A stretch of DNA of 18,323 nucleotides, taken from the NCBI GenBank assembly GCA_012727825.1, contig JAAYGH010000022.1, forward strand, positions 1-18,323, given 5' to 3'. This stretch comes from Trueperella sp. (GTDB taxonomy: Bacteria; Actinomycetota; Actinomycetes; Actinomycetales; Actinomycetaceae). Positions 8,061-14,315 of the stretch are shown in pieces; within the stretch, counting starts at the first letter, position 1; each line of letters begins with the position of its first letter. The translations under genes and the position numbers were made by a program. The notes beneath the pieces were generated by a model that was not told where the DNA came from, made no database searches, and saw only the letters and a list, made by a program, of their open reading frames with translations.

Positions 8061-8089
8061 AGCATAACGGGAGAGTAACGTTTTGTCAC
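8061..8089 (-). promoter_or_regulatory. Promoter candidate for the NlpC/P60 gene
   Basis: On the minus strand GTGACA (8089-8084) and TATGCT (8066-8061) are separated by exactly 17 bases and match the housekeeping consensus at five and four positions. The leader would be about 70 bases. The rest of the 136-base gap is AT-rich with no other clear motif. Confidence 0.45.
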
Positions 8090-8120
8090 GATTTGATAAC
8101 GATGGCATGCGTCACTGCAA

Positions 8121-8798
8121 TTATTTAACGAAGATTCCCTTGGCTACATCGGCTGAAAGGCGCGTAGAATCAAGGCCCTGAGAGATGATCGCACTGGCGG
8201 ATTCGATAACATCCACCGTTATTTTAGCTCCGGGACGTAACTCTTCATAGTCGAGCATGGATAAAACGTCCTCGTGGAGCTGCGTCACTTCAGCGATACG
8301 CACGATCTCGTAGGTGGTCCCATCGCCGGCGAAATCGATATCCATGATGGACACGAGCCCCTCCTCGCTCACGTCAGGAATCTGGGTCGTATTTAGCGAG
8401 GGGATCGGATTTCCGAAAGGGTCTGTGCGCGGGTGCAAAAGAAGCGCTTCGATGCGGTTCGCAACCTCCTCGGACACGACGTGCTCCCACCGGCACGCCT
8501 CGCGATGGATCTGCCACCAATCGAGTTTGATCACGTCGTGTAACAATCGCTCAGCTAGCCGATGGCGGCGCATGACTTTGATGGCATCCTCGCGCCCCGC
8601 ATCAGTCAAAATGATTTCTCGGTTCGGCGCCATTGACACCAGGCCGTCGCGTTCCATGCGACTGACCGTCTCGGAGACCGTGGGCCCAGATTGGCCGAGG
8701 CGTTCGACGATTCGTGCCCGCAACGCGGGCACGCCCTCCTCGTACAGCTCATAGATCGTCTTGAGGTACATCTCGGTGGTGTCAATTAGTTGGCTCAT
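8121..8798 (-). CDS. dtxR: DtxR-family iron-dependent transcriptional repressor
   Basis: This 225-residue protein is nearly colinear with Corynebacterium diphtheriae DtxR (226). It has an N-terminal winged helix (about 1-72; LRARIVERLGQSGPTVSETV), a dimer and metal domain (about 73-140; HRLAERLL, EACRWEHV, DPFGNPIP), and a C-terminal SH3-like domain (about 148-225). All known ligands fall at the same numbers: His79, Glu83, His98, Glu170 and Gln173 for the ancillary site, and Met10, Cys102, Glu105 and His106 for the primary site. When loaded with ferrous iron such proteins repress uptake and siderophore genes. ATG at 8798 has GGAGGA eight bases upstream. It diverges from serC across 103 bases. 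I see no classical DtxR operator (TTAGGTTAGCCTAACCTAA) in the window, so its targets lie elsewhere. The intact Cys102 and ancillary site favour an iron sensor over a manganese MntR. Confidence 0.95.
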   Translation of the reverse strand: MSQLIDTTEMYLKTIYELYEEGVPALRARIVERLGQSGPTVSETVSRMERDGLVSMAPNREIILTDAGREDAIKVMRRHRLAERLLHDVIKLDWWQIHREACRWEHVVSEEVANRIEALLLHPRTDPFGNPIPSLNTTQIPDVSEEGLVSIMDIDFAGDGTTYEIVRIAEVTQLHEDVLSMLDYEELRPGAKITVDVIESASAIISQGLDSTRLSADVAKGIFVK

Positions 8799-8901
8799 TG
8801 CTGGGCTCCTCCACTATCTACGGTCAATGATATAGGAGTTGCCATGAACCATAGGTTGGAAACGAACACCCCGATGAGCGCGCCTTTGAGACGATAGAGC
8901 C

Positions 8902-10011
8902 ATGACGAACAACCATGCCCTATCACTGTCCCCCGAATCTTTGCCGCGCGACGGCCGCTTCGGCTCTGGCCCGTCAAAGGTGCGCAAGGAGCAGCTTGCC
9001 GCAATTCAGAGCCCGCCCATGGGAACGTCTCATCGGCAGCCGGGGGTGCGAAACATCGTCGGAGCTATCCAGTCGGGACTGACCGAGCTGTTCTACCTAC
9101 CCGATGGCTACGAGGTGATTGTGGGTAATGGAGGCGCAAGCGCACTCTGGGACGCAATTACCTTCAACCTCGTGGACGACCGTGCCCAAACTGCCGTCAT
9201 TGGAGAATTTTCAGGAAAAGCCGCGCGCGCCATTGAACGCGCTCCGTGGCTGGCCGCGCCGGATGTGCGCCGCGTTGAGCCTGGGCAGATGGTCGAGTGC
9301 CACACCACGCCCGGAATCGATACCTATATATATGCACACAACGAAACGTCCACTGGCGCCACCACCACCCTGAAGCGTTTCGGCGACGGCGGAGCACTCA
9401 CGGTCGTTGACGGCACCTCGATCGCTGGGGGTATCGACGCCGATGTCTCAGCCGCCGACTTTTACTATTTTTCACCGCAAAAATGCTTTGGCGCCGATGG
9501 CGGGCTCTGGCTCGCATTCGCATCCCCGGCCGCTCTTGACCGCATCGAGCGGCTCAGCTCCGAACGATGGACGCCCGACTTCCTCAACCTTCAGCTCGCC
9601 GTCGCGAACTCCCGCAAGGCCCAAACACTCAACACCCCGGCCATCGCCACGCTTCTCATGCTCGAGAACCAGATCTCATGGATGCTGGCCGAAGGCGGGC
9701 TTGCGGCAATGGAGGCCCGCACGCACGCGAGCTCATCCGCGATTTACGAGTGGGCGACGGCGCGAGATTTCGCCAGCCCGTTCATTGCGCCCGAATATCG
9801 CTCGCCAGTCGTGTGCACGATTGATTTTGCTGACGACGTCGACGCTGCGGCAATCGCCCATATGCTGCGCGCGCATTCGATCGTGGATATCGAACCCTAC
9901 CGTTCCCTTGGCCGCAACCAAGTTCGGATTTCAACGTTCCCCGCAATCGACATCGAGGATGTGCACAGGCTCCTGTCCGCAATTGATGAGGCAGTCGCCG
10001 CGCACCGGTGA
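8902..10011 (+). CDS. serC: Phosphoserine aminotransferase
   Basis: This 369-residue PLP enzyme converts 3-phosphohydroxypyruvate plus glutamate to phosphoserine and 2-oxoglutarate, the second step of serine synthesis. It resembles the actinobacterial (M. tuberculosis-type) SerC. Features are GRFGSGPSKVR near the N-terminus, the cofactor loop GNGGASALWDAITFNL at about 74, and YYFSPQKCFGADGG, in which Lys194 should form the Schiff base. NTPAIATLLMLE follows near 245 and FPAIDIED near 350. The length is normal. ATG at 8902 has only a weak upstream GATAGAG, so a poor ribosome site or very short leader is likely. It stands alone on the plus strand between dtxR and the permease. Other serine-pathway genes are not in the window. 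Confidence 0.95.
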   Translation: MTNNHALSLSPESLPRDGRFGSGPSKVRKEQLAAIQSPPMGTSHRQPGVRNIVGAIQSGLTELFYLPDGYEVIVGNGGASALWDAITFNLVDDRAQTAVIGEFSGKAARAIERAPWLAAPDVRRVEPGQMVECHTTPGIDTYIYAHNETSTGATTTLKRFGDGGALTVVDGTSIAGGIDADVSAADFYYFSPQKCFGADGGLWLAFASPAALDRIERLSSERWTPDFLNLQLAVANSRKAQTLNTPAIATLLMLENQISWMLAEGGLAAMEARTHASSSAIYEWATARDFASPFIAPEYRSPVVCTIDFADDVDAAAIAHMLRAHSIVDIEPYRSLGRNQVRISTFPAIDIEDVHRLLSAIDEAVAAHR

Positions 10012-10059
10012 TTGCAATGGCCCGCGGCGCATTGCGGTAGCTCCTATATATAGGACAGA

Positions 10060-10096
10060 GAAGGGCGGTGGCGGTCTTAGACCGCCACCGCCCTTC
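10060..10096. terminator. Bidirectional terminator between serC and the permease
   Basis: A perfect 16-bp stem (10060-10075 with 10081-10096) encloses a 5-base loop in the gap between the converging serC and permease genes. It has no T tract on either side, so termination would depend on the very GC-rich stem or on Rho. A 14-base perfect palindrome TCCTATATATAGGA lies just before it at 10042-10055. Confidence 0.7.
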
Positions 10097-10108
10097 GAGC
10101 TGGGTACC

Positions 10109-11578
10109 TTAGTTGATTCCCAGTGCGTTTGTAATGGGATCCATGAGGAAATAGAGGACGAACAGGACGGCCGTCAGCCACATGAGTGGGTGGACCTTTG
10201 ATGCTCGGCCAACAACAGCCTGCATGAAGACGTAGACGATGAAGCCCACGCCGATGCCAACGGTGATCGAGTATCCGAAGGGCATGAAGATGATCGTGAT
10301 AAACGCGGGAATCGCGACGGCAAGGTCTTGCCAGTCGATATCCACAACCTGCTGCATCATCATGAAACCAACGACGACGAGCGCGGGTGCGGCCGCCTGC
10401 GAAGGCACCAGCGCAAACAGCGGCGCGAGGAAGGTTGAGAGCAAGAAAAGAATACCGGTGAAAATAGCCGACAGACCAGTACGTGCGCCTTCACCTACAC
10501 CGGTGGCAGACTCAACGAAGGACGTGTTCGAGGAGACGCCGCCCATGCCTCCCGCGATGGCACCCAGAGAGTCAACCAAAAGGATCGCTTGCGTGCGCGG
10601 AGGATTGCCCTCCTCATCGAGGAGGTCGCCCTCAGATGCAACGGCGACCATGGTTCCCATGGTGTCGAAGAAGTCAGCGAGCATGACCGAGAAGGCCAGA
10701 ACGACAACGGCGAGGACACCGAGCTTTTGGAACGGGCCCGTGATAGAAAATTCGCCAAGCGTGGAGAAATCAGGAACGTTGATGACCGAACCGGAAAGCT
10801 TCGGCTCTGTCAGACCCCAACCGCCGACCTTGCCCACTGCTTCAATGATGAAAGCAATAACCGTGGAGACCATGATCGACCAGAGGATCGCACCCTTCAC
10901 GCCTCTCGCCATGAGGGCGATCGTGAGGAACAAACCGATGATGAAGACGACGAGCGGCCACGTGGAAATCGATCCGTTCACGCCGAACACAAGGGGCGTA
11001 CCTTCACCTGTGGAGACGATGCCTGCGTTGACAAGGCCGACGAGTGCGATGAAGAGGCCGATACCCACCGAGATCGCAGTGCGGAGAACCTTCGGCACGG
11101 CACGGAAGATCGCCTCGCGCAGGCCGGTCAGGACGAGCAGGAGGATGACGATACCTTCGATGACGATGATCCCCATGCCGTCCGCCCAGGTCATACCCGG
11201 AAGTTGAACGACTGTGTAGGCAATAATCGAGTTGAGCCCGAGTCCGGCCGCGAGCGCCAGTGGGAAATTGGCCACGGCACCCATGAGAATCGTCATGATG
11301 CCGGCTATGAGTGCGGTGCCGGCCGAGATCGCCGCAATATTGGGTTCTGAGCCACCGCCGAGGAAAGCGCCTGTGCTATCGGGACCCGAAAGGATCAATG
11401 GATTAAGAACAAGGATGTAGACCATCGAGAAGAACGTGACGAGGCCGCCACGGAACTCTTGGGCAACGTTAGTGCCCCGTTCGGTCAATTTAAATGTGCG
11501 GTCAAGCCAAGTGGGCGTGGGTTCAGGGGTGGGCTGATTCGTCTGCTGCGTGGTCGCAGTACCATTTGAGATAGTCAC
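10109..11578 (-). CDS. NCS2-family nucleobase permease (AzgA/PbuG-like)
   Basis: This membrane protein of about 489 residues is a proton-coupled nucleobase importer of the NCS2 family, AzgA-like branch, which takes up adenine, guanine or hypoxanthine. After about 40 soluble residues, many hydrophobic segments follow (12-14 expected). Diagnostic stretches are the first helix (FRGGLVTFFSMVYILVLNP), LALAAGLGLNSIIAY, ADFFDTMGT, and SSNTSFVESATGVGEGARTG; the Asp and Glu in the last two line the substrate site in the family. Adjacent TTG (11581) and GTG (11578) codons can start the protein. I chose GTG because no ribosome site is visible and a promoter candidate would begin the transcript near 11578. 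An 18-bp palindrome lies in that promoter. The exact nucleobase cannot be read from sequence alone. Confidence 0.9.
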   Translation of the reverse strand: MTISNGTATTQQTNQPTPEPTPTWLDRTFKLTERGTNVAQEFRGGLVTFFSMVYILVLNPLILSGPDSTGAFLGGGSEPNIAAISAGTALIAGIMTILMGAVANFPLALAAGLGLNSIIAYTVVQLPGMTWADGMGIIVIEGIVILLLVLTGLREAIFRAVPKVLRTAISVGIGLFIALVGLVNAGIVSTGEGTPLVFGVNGSISTWPLVVFIIGLFLTIALMARGVKGAILWSIMVSTVIAFIIEAVGKVGGWGLTEPKLSGSVINVPDFSTLGEFSITGPFQKLGVLAVVVLAFSVMLADFFDTMGTMVAVASEGDLLDEEGNPPRTQAILLVDSLGAIAGGMGGVSSNTSFVESATGVGEGARTGLSAIFTGILFLLSTFLAPLFALVPSQAAAPALVVVGFMMMQQVVDIDWQDLAVAIPAFITIIFMPFGYSITVGIGVGFIVYVFMQAVVGRASKVHPLMWLTAVLFVLYFLMDPITNALGIN

Positions 11579-11584
11579 CAATTG

Positions 11585-11613
11585 AGTTTCACACCGTGAA
11601 CACGGTGTAGCAA
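11585..11613 (-). promoter_or_regulatory. Promoter candidate with operator-like palindrome before the permease
   Basis: ACACCGTGAACACGGTGT (11591-11608) is a perfect 18-base palindrome. On the minus strand it fills the 17-base gap between a TTGCTA -35 candidate (11613-11608) and a GAAACT -10 candidate (11590-11585, a weak match). A repressor bound here would block initiation. As RNA the same sequence forms an 8-bp hairpin just before the start codon. The -10 is poor, so the palindrome is sure but the promoter is tentative. Confidence 0.45.
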
Positions 11614-11682
11614 ATGAAATCTCGCCAATTGGACGCCATTCAGGTCACATTTGCCTGGATGCTGAGACGCAAACTTCTTTGC

Positions 11683-12948
11683 CTACGGCACGTCGGCTTG
11701 GACGAAGCGTCCGACGCCTCTCACGTGGGCCCGCCCGTCGTCGGCACGCACGAACACAGCTTGGCCTGTGTTAATGATGTGGTGTTGACCAGATTCGGTC
11801 CAGATCTCGGTGGCACCCTCGAGGCTGGCAATGATTCGCGGACCGCCGCCGCGCAACTTGAAAGCGCGATTCGCCTGACGAAGCTGGATGATTGAGAGCT
11901 CGAAATCGTCAACCGGGGCGTAGAACGTGGACTGGATCGGTGAGATTCGCTCCGGGGCGATACGGATTGGTGGTGCTGCCACAGTTTCCACGACGTCGAG
12001 AAGTTCTTCCACATCCACATACTTGCTCGTCAGCCCGGCGCGCAACACGTTGTCCGAATTCGCCATGATCTCGAGTCCGAGTCCGGAGGTGTAGGCGTGC
12101 ACGGTTCCGGCGGGGGTGAACATGGCCTCGCCAGGCTGCAACGTCACTGGGTTCAGCAAGAGTGAGGCAACGACGCCAGGGTCGCCCGCGTAGTGCGAGG
12201 CCAGCATGCCAACCATGAGGTCAGCGCGCGGGGAGGGCGAATCGTCTGCGGGGCGCGCAGCACACGCCTCCACTACCTCAGCAACCGCATCCTCATCGGG
12301 GCGTGACTGTGCGGATAGTAACGTCGCAAACGCTTCCCGAACCCCCTGCGCGTTCGGCTGGTTCCGGATGCACTCGGCAAGATGGGCGGTCAGTTCAGTA
12401 TCGAGCCCGTCGAGGACGCCCAGGATACGCCGCGGCGATCGAAAGCCCACAAGCGCTTCAAAGCGCGTGATCGCATACACGAGCTCGGGTTTGTGGTTCG
12501 CGTCCTTATACGAGCGATTCGGCGCATCAACAGGGATCCCCAGCTCATTTTCGCGCTGGTAACCTATCCGCGCCTGATCGATCGAGGGATGCACTTGCAT
12601 CGAAATCGGCTGACCGGGCGCAATGAGTTTCATGAGGTACGGAAGCTCTCCGCCATGGTGGCTGGCGACGTCGGCGCCCAGAGTCCCTAATGCATCTGCG
12701 GCGATATAGTCGCGCAGGTCCGCACCGATCGTTGCACGCGAGCGCGCTCCCGGTTCGCCGTCGGCAAGGTCGTCCACGCTTATCGCAAGCGAACGCGGCG
12801 CGACGTCGCAACGTGCGGGGGCGCCTGGGTGGGCGCCAAGCCAGAGCTCGGCCACCGGAAAGTTTGCGGCGGGCTGGCCGAAGAATTCTGGAATGAGATC
12901 CAGAGCTCCCCAGTCGTAATCACGTACGCGCCCTTGAATGACGTGCAT
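11683..12948 (-). CDS. manA: Mannose-6-phosphate isomerase, class I
   Basis: This 421-residue zinc enzyme interconverts mannose 6-phosphate and fructose 6-phosphate, feeding GDP-mannose and mannose-containing envelope glycans or mannose use. The cupin zinc ligands are visible as Gln118 and His120 (SMQVHPS), Glu155 (NHKPELVYAI) and His284 (AGTVHAYTSGLGLEI). The active-site segment SDNVLRAGLTSKYVDV follows, and the N-terminus has the typical YDWGALDLIPEFFG. The length is normal for the class. ATG at 12948 begins eight bases after the stop of the DUF3027 gene, and the GAGGA near that stop is a distant ribosome site, so translation is probably coupled. The first two genes of this operon have no obvious tie to sugar metabolism. 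A 104-base gap separates it from the permease. Confidence 0.95.
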   Translation of the reverse strand: MHVIQGRVRDYDWGALDLIPEFFGQPAANFPVAELWLGAHPGAPARCDVAPRSLAISVDDLADGEPGARSRATIGADLRDYIAADALGTLGADVASHHGGELPYLMKLIAPGQPISMQVHPSIDQARIGYQRENELGIPVDAPNRSYKDANHKPELVYAITRFEALVGFRSPRRILGVLDGLDTELTAHLAECIRNQPNAQGVREAFATLLSAQSRPDEDAVAEVVEACAARPADDSPSPRADLMVGMLASHYAGDPGVVASLLLNPVTLQPGEAMFTPAGTVHAYTSGLGLEIMANSDNVLRAGLTSKYVDVEELLDVVETVAAPPIRIAPERISPIQSTFYAPVDDFELSIIQLRQANRAFKLRGGGPRIIASLEGATEIWTESGQHHIINTGQAVFVRADDGRAHVRGVGRFVQADVP

Positions 12949-12956
12949 GAATCGAG

Positions 12957-13745
12957 TCAGTCCTCGGTGATGTCCATGCGCGTGTCATCGAGCACCGGAT
13001 CGCTCTGATCCCAAATCTTCGCCTGTACCTGAACATCGGTTTCTGAATGGGCCCCGCACCCGTGGTCGAGTGACACCACCTGACCGTCAAAGGCTGACCA
13101 CTCGTTGGCGCACAAGCCAAAGAGCTGGCGTGCCGATCCGCCCATGAGCATCAGGTATCCACATGAGGAGCAGTTGGCTTTCGCCGTGCGAGTCGCTTGA
13201 TTGTTCGGACCACCTTCACCCTTGTACCAACGCTCAAATGCGGCTGTGCGGCCTTGGTCAGACAGCACGCGAGCGCGTCCGAGACCCATCTCGTACTCCG
13301 CAATAAAATCGGCGTCCAAACCAGTGGCCTCAAAGCCCTGGTCTAGGTCTGGATCGTCACCGGGCTGGAGGCTGGCGTCGTCGGGTTTGTAGGGCAGACG
13401 GTCGGTGCCGCTTACGTCTCCCGGTCGAACGCGATCAGCCCACGGCACCCAGTCGGGGGCGAGCAGTGCGTCCGGACCCGGCAAGAGCGCGACCTCGTCC
13501 ACCTTCGGTGTTCGGCCGTGCGGCACGCGGGAAAGCGTGACCGTCCAGAACCAACCCTTGTAGCCGGGTAGCAGGCAGAGAAAGGCGTGGGTCACAGCCC
13601 GCTCGCCTTCCTGCACCACACCAGCGTGATCACCGATGCTCGACTTGTGCGCGACGTCTTCAAGAGCCTCGCGTGCCACACCAACGGCCTTGGCGAGAGT
13701 CTTTTCTTTGGTGATATTCAGGGTCGGGTTAATTCGATTAGACAT
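12957..13745 (-). CDS. DUF3027 family protein
   Basis: This 262-residue protein matches the actinobacterial DUF3027 family, whose function is unknown. The N-terminal half has WFWTVTLSRVP, then EVALLPGPDALLAPDWVPW and RVRPGDVSGTDRLPY. The C-terminal part has a short Cys pair (CSSCGYLM), FGLCANEWSAFDG and VVSLDHGCGAHSE, which together look like a metal-binding knuckle. ATG at 13745 is preceded by GAGGA five bases upstream. It overlaps the last eight bases of the cold-shock gene, a sign of coupled translation. The frame is open to 13796, but the extra residues do not fit the family. As I recall, M. tuberculosis keeps csp, DUF3027 and serC genes in the same chromosomal area, as here. An RNA-linked role is possible from the pairing with Csp but unproven. 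Confidence 0.93.
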   Translation of the reverse strand: MSNRINPTLNITKEKTLAKAVGVAREALEDVAHKSSIGDHAGVVQEGERAVTHAFLCLLPGYKGWFWTVTLSRVPHGRTPKVDEVALLPGPDALLAPDWVPWADRVRPGDVSGTDRLPYKPDDASLQPGDDPDLDQGFEATGLDADFIAEYEMGLGRARVLSDQGRTAAFERWYKGEGGPNNQATRTAKANCSSCGYLMLMGGSARQLFGLCANEWSAFDGQVVSLDHGCGAHSETDVQVQAKIWDQSDPVLDDTRMDITED

Positions 13746-14112
13746 CAAAATCCTCAGCGAGAGCACGCAGGGCTTGGGCAATACGCGGACCACCATCGGG
13801 GTAACGTCCGCGGCGTAATGAGTTGGATGCCGAGTCGAGGATCTTGATCAGATCCTCAATAATCGGAACCATGTTTTCGGCCGGGCGGCGGTTGGCAGCG
13901 GCCAACGACTTCTGCTTTTCAACCACAGTCACCTGCAACGCGGCTTGGCCACGTCGGGTTTCAGCGACTCCATACTCTATGCGAGTACCCGGGCGCAGGC
14001 GTACGCCGATCGGGACGGAACTGGCCGGAAGGTAGACTTCCTGACCGTCGTCGCCGGAAATAAATCCAAAGCCCTTCTTCTCGTCGAAGAACTTTACCTT
14101 TCCAGTGGGCAC
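13738..14112 (-). CDS. Cold-shock domain protein with C-terminal extension (CspB-like)
   Basis: This 124-residue protein has a cold-shock domain in residues 1-65 (PTGKVKFFDEKKGFGFI) that binds single-stranded RNA or DNA. RNP1 (KGFGFI) is intact. RNP2 reads VYLPAS where canonical Csp proteins have VFVHFS, so one or two stacking aromatics are missing. An extra helical region of about 55 residues ends with ILDSASNSLRRGRYPDG. This layout matches the longer actinobacterial CspB (Rv0871-like, by memory) rather than the 67-residue CspA type. The start is GTG at 14112 with a weak GAGAG upstream. It is first in the csp - DUF3027 - manA operon and diverges from the TPM gene. Confidence 0.92.
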   Translation of the reverse strand: MPTGKVKFFDEKKGFGFISGDDGQEVYLPASSVPIGVRLRPGTRIEYGVAETRRGQAALQVTVVEKQKSLAAANRRPAENMVPIIEDLIKILDSASNSLRRGRYPDGGPRIAQALRALAEDFDV

Positions 14113-14150
14113 CAGACGCTCTCTTTCGTAGCTATTTAAATACTCCCCCT

Positions 14151-14156
14151 ATTATG
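14151..14156 (-). promoter_or_regulatory. Likely -10 box of the csp operon
   Basis: On the minus strand CATAAT (14156-14151) matches the -10 consensus at five of six bases and would give a leader of about 30 bases. The -35 region 17 bases upstream (GAGCCA) is poor. Confidence 0.35.
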
Positions 14157-14277
14157 GCACTTTCTAGCGCGAGTGGCTCCTTCGCTCTCTTTTCTCACAC
14201 CGCGCCGACGAGGACTGCTCCACTTCGCCGACGGCGCAGAAACCAGATGCCGAACTTTCAATCTTGGTACGTTGGTG

Positions 14278-14298
14278 GGGCATGCCACACGCATGCCC
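14278..14298 (+). promoter_or_regulatory. Stem-loop just before the TPM gene ribosome site
   Basis: GGGCATGC (14278-14285) pairs perfectly with GCATGCCC (14291-14298) across the 5-base loop CACAC. It ends six bases before the AGGAGG ribosome site at 14305-14310. It could be a leader RNA structure or, as DNA, an inverted-repeat operator. Confidence 0.5.
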
Positions 14299-14315
14299 GT
14301 TGTCAGGAGGTTCGA

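Noticed and set aside
7985..8120. c-di-AMP (ydaO-type) riboswitch upstream of the NlpC gene
   Set aside because: Such riboswitches are known before actinobacterial wall-hydrolase genes, but the likely leader is only about 70 bases and lacks room and the expected conserved core.
10239..11207. 322-residue plus-strand frame opposite the permease
   Set aside because: It is low-complexity, Thr/Pro/Met-rich and antisense to clear membrane-protein coding sequence.
14251..14273. ECF sigma-like promoter (CGAACTT ... CGTT) before the TPM gene
   Set aside because: The first base of the -35 core differs and the spacer is 2-3 bases shorter than usual for SigE-type promoters, so it is not supported.
14154..14315. 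N-terminal extension of the TPM protein to an upstream ATG
   Set aside because: The extra 54 residues are Arg-rich, would mask a clear signal peptide, have no ribosome site and cover the csp promoter. The TTG at 14316 has AGGAGG at ideal spacing.
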